DNA from: an uncultured Collinsella sp.
Lineage (GTDB): Bacteria; Actinomycetota; Coriobacteriia; Coriobacteriales; Coriobacteriaceae
Length of the DNA: 32,507 nucleotides
Assembly (NCBI GenBank): GCA_949288855.1
Contig: CASELS010000010.1
Location: 1 to 32,507, forward strand
Direction: 5' to 3'
Part shown: positions 1 through 8,143 of the stretch, one piece after another
Layout: each line of letters begins with the position of its first letter
Numbering within the stretch: the stretch's first letter is position 1
The notes under the pieces: generated by a model
Told to the model about the DNA's origin: nothing
The model's database searches: none
The model's input: only the letters and a program-made list of their open reading frames with translations
Made by a program: the position numbers and the translations under genes

Positions 1-176
1 CAGGTGAGCCCGGGAGCTGCGGCACGCGCATCGAGCCCGGGCTCGGCGAGGCCGGTGTACACGGCATCTGCCCCGGCAGCGATGGCGGCGAGCAGCGCAT
101 CGGCAGAGCCCGCGGGCGCTAGCAGCTCCGGCAGCCGCGCCGGCGCAGTCCCCTTCGCAGCCAAAACCTCGTCCAC
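1..176 (-). CDS. U32-family protein, N-terminal fragment (runs off the window)
   Basis: Partial gene whose first 58 codons lie in the window; the rest is beyond base 1. I chose a GTG start at 176 because a GGGAGG ribosome-binding site sits just upstream. The translation contains PELLAPAGSADALLAAIAAG followed by ADAVYTGL, the typical first beta-strand and helix of U32 proteins (LLAPAGxxxxLxAAxxxGADAVYxG). U32 members include collagenase-like proteins and the Fe-S RNA and ubiquinone hydroxylation factors RlhA, TrhP and UbiU/V. The cysteine region is not in view, so the subfamily is open. It is divergent from the penicillin-binding protein gene. A second, complete U32 gene lies at 19799-22339. 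Confidence 0.72.
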   Translation of the reverse strand, partial: MDEVLAAKGTAPARLPELLAPAGSADALLAAIAAGADAVYTGLAEPGLDARAAAPGLT

Positions 177-308
177 GGTGCGCCCTCCCCTCGTCGTCTT
201 ATGCACGCAGTCTGAAAAAATGCCTGCAAGAAGAATACACGAGACCGACCACAGGTGCGTTGCGCTATTGTGTTCAGTACATATGTCTGTCGCAATCCGC
301 TACGGCAT

Positions 309-325
309 GCGGGCAAGGTGCCCGC
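309..325 (+). other. Short perfect hairpin in the leader of the PBP gene
   Basis: GCGGGCA, a 3-base loop, then TGCCCGC form a 7-bp perfect stem about 20 bases before the AGGAGG ribosome-binding site of the PBP gene. There is no T-run, so it is not a clear terminator. It could affect mRNA stability or be incidental in GC-rich DNA. Confidence 0.4.
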
Positions 326-355
326 GCCATTAGGGGGAAACTCCAGGAGGTCTCT

Positions 356-2602
356 ATGGGTCCACGTGAGCGTCATATACGAACGAACGCCAGGACGCAT
401 CTCGTTCCTGCCATTGTGGCTTCGTTCATCGGTTTTCTGCTTATCGCAGGCATCGCCTTTGGCATCGGCATGCTCGGCAACGTGAGTCGTTGGCTGGAAG
501 ACCTGCCCGACTACACCAACACCGACCTGTACCTCACGAGCGAGCCGACGACGATCCTCGACGCCCAGGGCAACACGATCGCGAGTCTCTACGCGCAGAA
601 CCGCACCTCGGTGAACATCGATCAGGTGTCCACCTACGTCCTCGACGGCACCGTGGCCACCGAGGACGAGCGCTTCTACGAGCACAATGGCGTCGACCTC
701 TACGGCATCATGCGCGCCGTGGTGGTGCAGCTCACCGGCGGCCACGAGGGCGCTTCCACCATCACCCAGCAGCTCGTGCGCAACACGATTCTCTCCGACG
801 AGCAGTTTGACGACACGCTCGAGCGTAAAGTCCGCGAGGCATACATCGCCATCAAGATGGAGGAGATCTACTCCAAAGAAGAGATCCTCATGATGTACCT
901 CAACACCATCTACTTTGGCCATGGCGCCTACGGCATCCAGGCGGCTTCGGAGACCTACTTCTCCAAGAACGCCAGCGACCTCACGCTCGCCGAGGCGGCG
1001 CTGCTCGTGGGTCTGCCCAACTCGCCGTCGCGCTACGACCCCACCGTCAACCCTGACCTCGCCCTTCAGCGCCGCAACACGGTTCTCGACCGTATGCTCT
1101 CCAACGGCAAGATCTCCCAAGAGGAGCATGACGCCGCTCAGGCCGAGCCCATTACGCTCAACGTGACCGAGAACTCCTCCACCGGCGTCGAGGTCCTGGG
1201 CCAGCCCTACTTCGTCGACTATGTGCGCTCCCTCTTGAATGAGGAGTTCAGCTACGACGCCATCTTCTCTGGCGGCCTTACCGTCTACACCACCATCGAC
1301 CCCAACATCCAGGCTGCTGCCGAGACCGCGGTCGTCGACCAGCTCAACCGCTACAACCTCGACGGCCTCGAGGCCGGCATGACCATCATCGAGAATGGCA
1401 CGGGCTACATCCGCGCCATGGTGGGCGGCAAGGACTACTACGCCGACGAGCATCACACCAACCACGCCATCACCGGCCGTCAGGTGGGCTCCTCGTTCAA
1501 GACCTTCACGCTTGCAACCGCCCTTAAGCAGGGCATGAACCCCAACATTCGCATCAACTGCAACTCGCCCTACACGCTTACCGAGGGTCTGAGCAAGCCG
1601 CACCCCGTCCAGAACTACGGCAATCAGAGCTACGGCACCATCACGCTCGCCCGCGCCACCGAGCTCTCGTCCAACACAGGCTACGTGCAGGTCGCCAAGG
1701 CCGTGGGCAACCAGAACATCATCGACACCGCGCATGACCTCGGCATTACCGCCGACATGCAGGACGTCGCCACGCTCACGCTCGGCGTCTCCAGCATCTC
1801 CACGCTCGAGATGGCCGAGGCCTACTCCACCTTTGCCACGGGCGGCTACCACCGCGATGCCGTCGCCATCACCAAGATCGAGAACCGTGACGGCGAGGTT
1901 GTTTACGAGCATCAGGATGCGCCCGAGCAGGTGCTCGACACCAGCGTGACGCAGGTCCTTACCGAGGTCCTCGAGGGCGTTATCAACCACAGCGGCGCCA
2001 CCGGCACCGCGGCGCGTCTCTCGGTCAACCAGCCGCTCGCCGGCAAGACGGGTACCACCTCCGACACGGCAGACCTGTGGTTCTGCGGCTACACCCCGCA
2101 GTACGCCATCGCCGTTTGGACTGGTTACACCGAGGGCTCCATCCCCATCTACGTTGGCGGACGCGAGGCTCTGGGCAACGACTTTACGCTGCCGATGGCG
2201 CGCAACACCCTGAACGCCATTCTTGAGGGCGTGCCGCGTGCCGAGTTCCCCACGACCGACCAGCAGATCAACTACAAGGACGACTCCGTGTGGAAGTGCG
2301 AGGGCAAGTCGCTCGTAGGCATGCGCTCGAGCGCCACGACGCAGCAGAGCGAGTCTCCGGCGGAGTCCACCGAACCTGCTGAGTCCCCCGAGTCGCCGGC
2401 TTCGCCCGAGCAGCCCGCGACGACCCCGAGCTCGCCCACCAGCCCGACCACGCCTACGCCGGAGCCGAAGCCGGAACCTGAGCCGGAACCGGAACCGAAA
2501 CCCGAGCCCGAACCGGAGCCGGAGCCCGAGCCCGATCCCGAGCCGAAACCCGATCCCGAGCCTACGCCTGAGCCAGCACCGGAAGGGGAATCTCAATCGT
2601 AA
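356..2602 (+). CDS. Bifunctional class A penicillin-binding protein (PBP1A type)
   Basis: 748 residues. It polymerises lipid II into glycan strands and cross-links the peptides at the outer face of the membrane. The ATG at 356 was chosen because AGGAGG lies 5 bases upstream; the frame is open further upstream but has no such site. Order of parts: a short cytoplasmic N-terminus, one membrane segment (about residues 17-40), and a GT51 glycosyltransferase domain with EDERFYEH (putative catalytic Glu103) and GASTITQQLVRN. The transpeptidase domain follows, with SSFK (Ser379 nucleophile, Lys382), SSN (438-440) and KTGT (564-567). From about residue 660 there is a low-complexity Ser/Pro/Glu tail ending in many Pro-Glu pairs. 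All catalytic motifs are present, so it should be active. It is monocistronic, with a terminator directly downstream. Confidence 0.95.
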   Translation: MGPRERHIRTNARTHLVPAIVASFIGFLLIAGIAFGIGMLGNVSRWLEDLPDYTNTDLYLTSEPTTILDAQGNTIASLYAQNRTSVNIDQVSTYVLDGTVATEDERFYEHNGVDLYGIMRAVVVQLTGGHEGASTITQQLVRNTILSDEQFDDTLERKVREAYIAIKMEEIYSKEEILMMYLNTIYFGHGAYGIQAASETYFSKNASDLTLAEAALLVGLPNSPSRYDPTVNPDLALQRRNTVLDRMLSNGKISQEEHDAAQAEPITLNVTENSSTGVEVLGQPYFVDYVRSLLNEEFSYDAIFSGGLTVYTTIDPNIQAAAETAVVDQLNRYNLDGLEAGMTIIENGTGYIRAMVGGKDYYADEHHTNHAITGRQVGSSFKTFTLATALKQGMNPNIRINCNSPYTLTEGLSKPHPVQNYGNQSYGTITLARATELSSNTGYVQVAKAVGNQNIIDTAHDLGITADMQDVATLTLGVSSISTLEMAEAYSTFATGGYHRDAVAITKIENRDGEVVYEHQDAPEQVLDTSVTQVLTEVLEGVINHSGATGTAARLSVNQPLAGKTGTTSDTADLWFCGYTPQYAIAVWTGYTEGSIPIYVGGREALGNDFTLPMARNTLNAILEGVPRAEFPTTDQQINYKDDSVWKCEGKSLVGMRSSATTQQSESPAESTEPAESPESPASPEQPATTPSSPTSPTTPTPEPKPEPEPEPEPKPEPEPEPEPEPDPEPKPDPEPTPEPAPEGESQS
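2459..2583 (+). repeat. Pro-Glu/Lys/Asp dipeptide-coding repeat at the 3' end of the PBP gene
   Basis: About 40 codons alternate Pro with Glu, Lys or Asp, encoded by imperfect tandem copies of GAGCCG, GAACCG or GAGCCC. Such a tail is predicted to be extended and acidic and would project into the cell wall. Dipeptide-coding repeats of this kind often differ in copy number between strains. Confidence 0.8.
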
Positions 2603-2641
2603 GCTGCACCGCAGCGCCGCCGATTTTGGCATCCAAGACGC

Positions 2642-2674
2642 AAAAAGGACCCGGTCATCCCGGGTCCTTTTTTG
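2642..2674. terminator. Bidirectional intrinsic terminator between PBP gene and argR unit
   Basis: AAAAGGACCCGG, a TCAT loop and CCGGGTCCTTTT form a strong stem followed by a T-run on the plus strand. The mirrored A-run gives a T-run on the minus strand too. It lies between the convergent PBP gene and the argR/small-ORF unit and can end both transcripts. Confidence 0.9.
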
Positions 2675-2738
2675 CATCAATTCATGTAACGAATTCTAGC
2701 AAGGTTTGTTCTTGCAGCAACTGCACGAACAAAGGCTG

Positions 2739-2843
2739 CTAGCGCTTGCGCGTATGCAGGTAGTAGTACGCCAGTAGCGCGATAAGCGCAATCGGCAACA
2801 GTAGCACGAGCGCAAAGAGCGCGATGTGCATAGCAGCGATCAT
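2739..2843 (-). CDS. Putative 34-residue single-span membrane protein downstream of argR
   Basis: Small ORF starting 20 bases after the argR stop. The ATG at 2843 is preceded by a GAGGGGG ribosome-binding site 6 bases upstream that overlaps the end of the intergenic gap. The product begins MIAAMHIALFALVLLLPIAL, continues with more hydrophobic residues and YYYL, and ends HTRKR before the stop. It is one membrane helix with a positively charged C-terminus, as expected for an N-out/C-in or small inner-membrane peptide. It is followed by the shared terminator. I do not recognise a family. The ribosome-binding site, operon position and amphipathic layout favour a real gene, but a chance hydrophobic ORF is possible. 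Confidence 0.55.
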   Translation of the reverse strand: MIAAMHIALFALVLLLPIALIALLAYYYLHTRKR

Positions 2844-2863
2844 GGTCGGCCCCCTCTTCTTTC

Positions 2864-3301
2864 CTACTCCTCAATACCGCAGATGCGCTTGAGCAGCGCC
2901 TCCAGGCGTGCACCGCCCTCGTCGGACGCAGCGATGACAAGAATCGTGTCATCGCCCGCGATCGACCCGAGCACATCGGGCAGATCCGCCCCGTCGACCG
3001 CCGCGGCAATCCCCGAAGCCATGCCCGGCTGGGCCTTAATGAGCACGAGCTTCTCGGTGCGCACGATCTCGATCACCATATCGGTGACCATCCGCTTGAG
3101 GTAGAGATCCTCGGGAAGCGCGTAGATACCCTCGGGGACCTTCTTCAGCCCCATGTCGGCTATATCGCGCGACACGGTGGCCTGCGTGCAATCAAAGCCA
3201 CGGTCCCTCAGCTCTTCTACAAGCGTACGCTGCGTGCGCACGCCTCCGGCTCGCACGATTTCGCGTATGGCCTCCTGTCGGCCGTTGCGTTTCCTTGCCA
3301 T
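2864..3301 (-). CDS. argR: Arginine repressor ArgR
   Basis: 145 residues, the usual size for ArgR/AhrC. It is an arginine-responsive hexameric regulator of arginine biosynthesis and catabolism. The ATG at 3301 has GGAGG 7 bases upstream; an in-frame upstream extension lacks such a site. The N-terminal winged helix-turn-helix includes QATVSRDI (Ser44, Arg45), the conserved DNA-contact segment. The C-terminal oligomerisation and arginine-binding domain ends with GDDTILVIA, whose Asp pair is the usual ligand position. No arginine biosynthesis genes are in view. The upstream region contains Arg-box-like palindromes, suggesting autoregulation. Confidence 0.93.
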   Translation of the reverse strand: MARKRNGRQEAIREIVRAGGVRTQRTLVEELRDRGFDCTQATVSRDIADMGLKKVPEGIYALPEDLYLKRMVTDMVIEIVRTEKLVLIKAQPGMASGIAAAVDGADLPDVLGSIAGDDTILVIAASDEGGARLEALLKRICGIEE

Positions 3302-3319
3302 AGCGCAACCTCCGGTGTG

Positions 3320-3397
3320 TATGCAAATTACCCGTACTATTATGCATAGTTTGGGCACTTTATCACACAGGAGTGAATAATTATCCGTTTAATTCAC
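3320..3397 (-). promoter_or_regulatory. Candidate ArgR operator region upstream of argR
   Basis: An AT-rich patch in otherwise GC-rich DNA. Two interrupted palindromes are visible. TATGCA (3320-3325) pairs with TGCATA (3343-3348), and GTGAAT (3373-3378) pairs with ATTCAC (3392-3397). The second contains GTGAATAATTAT, close to the classic Arg-box form TGAATWWWWATTCA. A weak minus-strand promoter may overlap it, but no convincing -35/-10 pair was found. Operator function is inferred from position and pattern. Confidence 0.45.
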
Positions 3398-3496
3398 CGT
3401 TTTGGAATGATTTGCGGCAGTCCACATCGCCGCTCGGCAAAACGCACTCCCCCGCATGCAACAGAGGGACAGGGCGGTATGTAGGTGGACAGAGGC

Positions 3497-4570
3497 CTAC
3501 GCGACAGCCGTGTCGCTTCTGGGCGGAACGGCGGGCGACAAACCCACAAGGTGCGAGAAGCGCGCAGACAGGCAGCATGCGAGCACATTGCGGTGCTCGA
3601 TAGGCGCCAGCATAATGCCAAAGTCGCGCTTGGTCTCAGGGTGTGCAACAACCGAGCGCACCGCCTCACGGGTGCTTGCCGCCTCAACCATATCGCGCAC
3701 GCGGGCCGTCCGCTCGATGGACGAGATACTCTTGCGCTCGCAGACCTCATGGATGCAGGCGATGACCCGGTGCAGATGGACCCGCTCGATAGCAGAGATA
3801 AGCTCGTCGTCATCTGCCATACCCCAGCGTGCGGCCATATCCCGCAAGACACTGCGATCGAGCTCGCAGCGCCCAAAGATGTCCTGGTCAGCAAGGGCGC
3901 CGGCAATGCGCGCCCACCCGGCGTGATAGAGCGCCCCGGGGAGGGCCGTGATGCGCTCCGCGCTCTCCAAATAGGAAGCCATGAAGTCCGTCTCGTCCTT
4001 CTTGAACGCCAGGCGGAGACCGAGCTCGGCGATGCGCGAGCGGTTGAGGAGCCTGCCGGTCACATCATCAAGGGCGCCGCACTCGATCAGCGGGGCGGCT
4101 GCGGCATGAAACGCCTCGGCAGACCGCGCAGAAATCTCGGGCACGCGACGCGTCCGGCTCAAGCGCTCGCCACGGGGCCCAAAGCCCTCAAACGCACGCG
4201 TGGGCAGCACAAGATCGGACCCATCCTCATCGATTGCAGAGAGCATGAGCTCGAGGGCGCGCGGGGCAAGCCAGTCGTCCTGGCGCATGAGCAAGACGTA
4301 ATCGCCGCGGGCGGCGGCGATGCCCTCATCAAAGGCGGCGAAGATGTCACAGGTATCGGACTCGATTACATCAAGGCGGATGTTGCGCTCCGCCTCACGC
4401 TCGCATATGGCGAGTGAACGATCACGAGAGGGCATAACGACAGCGACGAGCTGGACGCAGTCGAAAGCCTGACCGAGCACGCTCTCGAGCGCGCGCGTAA
4501 GCGTCGCCTCGCCGTCGCGGACGGCGAGCACGATCGATGCGCGGGCGCACTGTGATGCTCGGATGTTCAC
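3497..4570 (-). CDS. Glycosyltransferase family 2 protein
   Basis: 357 residues. A GTG start at 4570 has GGGAGG 7 bases upstream. The N-terminal half is a GT-A fold: ASIVLAVRDGEATLTRALES, then an Asp-rich turn, then DEGIAAARGDYVLLMRQDDW. The QDDW at 97-100 is the DxD-type nucleotide-sugar and metal site. The C-terminal half is helical, Arg-rich and not recognised. Members of this family transfer sugars to glycans or lipids. The acceptor here cannot be told, and no polysaccharide cluster is nearby. It follows truA on the same strand after a gap of about 115 bases. Confidence 0.8.
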   Translation of the reverse strand: MNIRASQCARASIVLAVRDGEATLTRALESVLGQAFDCVQLVAVVMPSRDRSLAICEREAERNIRLDVIESDTCDIFAAFDEGIAAARGDYVLLMRQDDWLAPRALELMLSAIDEDGSDLVLPTRAFEGFGPRGERLSRTRRVPEISARSAEAFHAAAAPLIECGALDDVTGRLLNRSRIAELGLRLAFKKDETDFMASYLESAERITALPGALYHAGWARIAGALADQDIFGRCELDRSVLRDMAARWGMADDDELISAIERVHLHRVIACIHEVCERKSISSIERTARVRDMVEAASTREAVRSVVAHPETKRDFGIMLAPIEHRNVLACCLSARFSHLVGLSPAVPPRSDTAVA

Positions 4571-4684
4571 CTGCGAGCCTCCCGGATATTCATGACAGAT
4601 GAGCTCTGGCTCATGGTATCACCGGGTGCGGACGCGTGATTTTAGCCGCGGGGACTGCACGTCAACCACAGATGTTCACCACGG

Positions 4685-5515
4685 CTACACCACACTTTTG
4701 AGAAGCCCCTCGCCATACGCCACATCGGCAAATACCAGACCGCACGCGGGGGCCGTGGGACCAGCCGCCGCGCGGTCGCAGCGGGCAAGAACCTCGCCCA
4801 CCCACGCGGGCTCTCGCCGGTGCATGCCCACCTCCACGAGCGTGCCCACGATGGTGCGCACCATGGAGTGCAAAAAGGCGTTGCCGGTGATGGTGAACGC
4901 CAAAACGTCCTCGCCCAGTTCGTTGGAGCGGGCAAGGCCGCAGGACATGACGTTTCTGCAGGTCGGCTTTCCAATGGCCGAGGCAACCTTGCAGAAACTC
5001 TTGAAGTCATGCTCGCCGATAAGGTACGCCGCACCCTCGGCCATCGCGCCCTCGTCAAGCGGCATGCGGTGCCACCACACGTGCGGGCGGGTGAGGACCG
5101 GGCGGTCCGGACGGTCGGCGATGCGGTAGATGTAGGTGCGGGAGCGCGCGTCAAACCGGGCGGAGAAGCCCGCCGGCGCCTCGAAGACGGCGTTGATCGA
5201 GATGTCGCGCGGCAGCAGCGCATCCATGGCGCGCAACCATCTCCGTTGGGTGATGGCGAGCTCGGACTCGTCCGCTACGGGCATGCTCACGTACTGGCTG
5301 AGGGCGTGCACCCCCGCGTCGGTCCTGCCGGCGCAGGTGAGGTCGACCTCGCGACGCAAAAACGTCTCGAGGGCACGCCTGAGCGCGCCGGCGACCGTCG
5401 TCTGGTCGCGTTGCTCGGCAAAGCCCGCATACGCTGCTCCGTCGTAGGCAACACGAAACACCAAGGTCGGCAGTTCGGGTGCAGGCACGCAATCAAGACC
5501 GGCGACGTTAGACAT
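4685..5515 (-). CDS. truA: tRNA pseudouridine(38-40) synthase TruA
   Basis: 276 residues. It isomerises uridines 38-40 in the anticodon arm of tRNAs. The ATG at 5515 is favoured because GAGGAG lies 9 bases upstream; an upstream in-frame TTG at 5539 lacks a site. The catalytic motif GRTDAGVHA is present with Asp66, and the family motifs RTYIYRI and NAFLHSMVR are intact. It begins 20 bases after the ECF fusion gene and is probably cotranscribed with it. Confidence 0.95.
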   Translation of the reverse strand: MSNVAGLDCVPAPELPTLVFRVAYDGAAYAGFAEQRDQTTVAGALRRALETFLRREVDLTCAGRTDAGVHALSQYVSMPVADESELAITQRRWLRAMDALLPRDISINAVFEAPAGFSARFDARSRTYIYRIADRPDRPVLTRPHVWWHRMPLDEGAMAEGAAYLIGEHDFKSFCKVASAIGKPTCRNVMSCGLARSNELGEDVLAFTITGNAFLHSMVRTIVGTLVEVGMHRREPAWVGEVLARCDRAAAGPTAPACGLVFADVAYGEGLLKSVV

Positions 5516-5535
5516 CGAGGGTCGCTCCTCTCGGA

Positions 5536-8028
5536 TCAAAGTTGAAACAGGTGCGGCAGGGCCGCCATAAAGACGATAAGGACAAGGCCGACGGCGAGCA
5601 CTGCCTTGTCGCGGGGCGCAAGCGGCAGCGGATCGCGCGCCGAGCGCGCCCCCTCATGGTAGCAGCGCGCGTCCATGGCAGCGCCGATGCGGTCGGCCCG
5701 GCGGAACAACCCCACCATGACCGGCACGAGGACCGACCCCCACACGCGTATGCGCGCCACGAGACCGCCCGTATCGAAGCGCACGCCACGGGAGCGCTGG
5801 GCGAGCTCCACCCGGTGCACCTCGTCGGTGACAAGCGGGATAAAGCGCAGGGCGAGCGAGAGCACCATGCCGCCCTCGTCCACGGGGGCGCCCCAGCAAG
5901 AAAGCGGGGATGCCAGGCGCACGCAGGCATCCGCCACCGCCGTGGGCGTCGTCGTGGCGCACACCACGAGCGAGAGAACAAGCATGACCGCGATGCGAAC
6001 GACCGCCGTCACCGCGCGCTCCGCCCCTGCAAGATTAAGTCCCCATGCCCCGGCGAGCGCAACGTCTGCCGTGCCGTCGCAGGAGACGAGGTTCGCTACG
6101 ATAATGAACGCCATGAGGACCGCTGCCGGGCGAAGGGCAGCAAGCATGCGGCGCGCGCCCATGCCTGCCGCATGCGCAAGGGCACAAGCAACAGCGCACC
6201 ACAACGCAAGCGCCAAAGGACCCGTCGAGCAGAACACGCCCACTATACCGGCGATCAACAGCACAAGCTTGACACGCGCGTCGATGGCCTGGACCATGCC
6301 CGTATGACGCGCTGAGAGGCCCTCTGAGGGCTCCGGTTGGGCTTTATGGGTGTCGGCTCCACCAACGCTCTCGCCCCCGCCCTCCTCGGCCGTAAGAAGG
6401 CGTGCCAGGCGCCATGCCTCGGGCGGCATGAGCCCCGCACGGGCGAAGGCGTCCGCATCGTCGCTAAGCTCAGGCGTCGTCCCCTCCCATGCGATGCCGC
6501 CGTCTGCAACGAGTGCCACACGGTTTGCGATGCCGACCCACTCCTCCAGGTCGTGGCTTACCACCACAACGCCGCGCCCCTCGCCCGCAAGCTTGCGCAC
6601 GAGCGCATGGAGGCGTCGGCGTGCCGGGGCGTCAAGTCCCGAGGTGGGCTCATCCAGCACGAGCACAGACGCGTCCAGCGACACCATGCAGGCGAGCGCC
6701 ACGCGACGCGCCTGCCCGCCGGAGAGCATGAAGGGGTCACGACCGAGCATCTCGTCATCAATCGCGAGCGCCTCCTGCGCGTTTGCCATGCACAAAGCAA
6801 CCTCGGCCTCGTCGCACCCCAGCTGGCGAGGACCAAAGGCGAGCTCCTCCCCCACACTCTCCAAGAAGAGCTGACTCTCTGGATGCTGAAACGCAAGCGC
6901 CACGTCACCCGGCTCAGGCAGACGCGGGCCCACAGCCGTATCCTCGACCTGCGGATGCAGCAGGACCTCCCCCGCGCACGGCTCCTTGAGACCGGCGAGC
7001 ACCGTTGCCAGCGTGGACTTTCCCGAGCCCGACGGGCCCGCGACAAGAAGCACCTCGCCTGCGCGCACGGTAAGCGAAACGTCGTGCAGCACGTTGCGCT
7101 TTTCATAGCCGGCAGAGACACCCTTGGCCTCGAGCAGGACTGCTCCAGCACCCTGCGGCTCCGGTGCGCCTGCATCGCCTCTAAGGGCTGCTGCGATTGC
7201 CTCAGCCGTACCCCGGCCCTTGGATTGGGCCCACCGGGCGATATCGGCTGGCTCCACCCCGCATAAGAGGCGATATCCTGCATCCACCGCCGCCATAAGC
7301 GCCGCGGTATAGGGTCCCTGGATGAGCGTCTGGGCAAGCAGATGGCGGGCGTCGCGCACAAGGGAATCCGGCGTGCCCTCCCACGCAACACGGCCTGCCT
7401 CGAGCACAACGATGCGGTCCGCGCCGAGCGCCTCCACCGGCTCATGGGTGATGGCAAGCACGCCGATGTGCCGCTCCCGTGCAAGCGCGCGGACAAGACT
7501 TCGCAGCTGCGGGCGCTCCGCACTGTCGACCATCGAGAGCGCCTCGTCGAGCACGAGATAGGAGGGCTCCATCGCAAGCACGCCAGCCAGCGCTATGCGC
7601 TGTTGCTCGCCACCCGAGAGCTCGTTCATATCCCGATCGACTGCGTCAGAAAGCCCCACCGCCTCAAATGCGCCCCGAACGCACGCATCAAGCTCGCGTC
7701 CCGGGCACCCGAGGTTACGGGGGCCAAACGCCACCTCATCGGCAACAACGGTCGACACGATCTGGTCTTGGGGATTTTGAACGACCATGCCCACGCGCCG
7801 GCGGACCTCATCGCGGCGCGAGCTCTCGTCTAAAACAACCCCGTCCACCGAGACCTCGCCCCCAGCAGGCAGCAGCGCGCCCGAGGCAATACGGCCGAGG
7901 GTCGACTTTCCCGACCCGTTGCCGCCAAGCAACGCGACAACCTCACCAGGTGCGACCGAAAGCGTAACGCCCGTAAGAACGGGCTCGTCCCCACCATAGG
8001 AAAACGAGACGTTGTCGATCTCCAGCAT
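5536..8028 (-). CDS. Fused ECF transporter energy module: EcfA-EcfA-EcfT in one polypeptide
   Basis: 830 residues combining three proteins that are usually separate. Residues 1 to about 235 are the first ATPase (Walker A GGNGSGKST 35-43, signature LSGGEQQ 137-143, Walker B YLVLDEALSMVD). About 297-525 is the second ATPase (GPSGSGKST 331-339, LSGGQARR, VLVLDEPTSGLD). A linker of about 45 residues leads to the EcfT membrane domain (about 575-830), with several membrane helices and two coupling motifs, QRSRG (744-748) and MDARCY (785-790, Cys where Gly is usual). The ATG at 8028 is preferred because GGGGAGG lies 8 bases upstream; the GTG at 8037 is too close. Group II ECF modules energise several vitamin- or metal-binding S components, none of which is in view. 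The gene lies between a terminator and truA. Confidence 0.92.
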   Translation of the reverse strand: MLEIDNVSFSYGGDEPVLTGVTLSVAPGEVVALLGGNGSGKSTLGRIASGALLPAGGEVSVDGVVLDESSRRDEVRRRVGMVVQNPQDQIVSTVVADEVAFGPRNLGCPGRELDACVRGAFEAVGLSDAVDRDMNELSGGEQQRIALAGVLAMEPSYLVLDEALSMVDSAERPQLRSLVRALARERHIGVLAITHEPVEALGADRIVVLEAGRVAWEGTPDSLVRDARHLLAQTLIQGPYTAALMAAVDAGYRLLCGVEPADIARWAQSKGRGTAEAIAAALRGDAGAPEPQGAGAVLLEAKGVSAGYEKRNVLHDVSLTVRAGEVLLVAGPSGSGKSTLATVLAGLKEPCAGEVLLHPQVEDTAVGPRLPEPGDVALAFQHPESQLFLESVGEELAFGPRQLGCDEAEVALCMANAQEALAIDDEMLGRDPFMLSGGQARRVALACMVSLDASVLVLDEPTSGLDAPARRRLHALVRKLAGEGRGVVVVSHDLEEWVGIANRVALVADGGIAWEGTTPELSDDADAFARAGLMPPEAWRLARLLTAEEGGGESVGGADTHKAQPEPSEGLSARHTGMVQAIDARVKLVLLIAGIVGVFCSTGPLALALWCAVACALAHAAGMGARRMLAALRPAAVLMAFIIVANLVSCDGTADVALAGAWGLNLAGAERAVTAVVRIAVMLVLSLVVCATTTPTAVADACVRLASPLSCWGAPVDEGGMVLSLALRFIPLVTDEVHRVELAQRSRGVRFDTGGLVARIRVWGSVLVPVMVGLFRRADRIGAAMDARCYHEGARSARDPLPLAPRDKAVLAVGLVLIVFMAALPHLFQL

Positions 8029-8086
8029 GTCATCCACCTCCCCTCATGATCTCAGCAAAACAGCACTCAGAACCTGCACTACATAC

Positions 8087-8117
8087 GAAAAGAGGGGCAC
8101 CCGGGGCGCCCCTCTTA
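8087..8117 (-). terminator. Intrinsic terminator after rplQ
   Basis: On the minus strand AAGAGGGGC pairs with GCCCCTCTT around a 9-base loop, followed by a short T-run. It lies about 27 bases after the rplQ stop and 60 bases before the ECF gene. It probably ends the alpha-operon transcript. The ECF gene then needs read-through or its own promoter, and no clear promoter was seen in the short gap. Confidence 0.82.
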
Positions 8118-8143
8118 CAATGCGAACCTTGAGCGGACGCCGG

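Noticed and set aside
119-2680. Very long open frame on the minus strand opposite the PBP gene
   Set aside because: It is Arg/Gly/Leu/Val-rich with no recognisable domain, lies antisense to a gene with all catalytic motifs, and is explained by the codon bias of GC-rich DNA.
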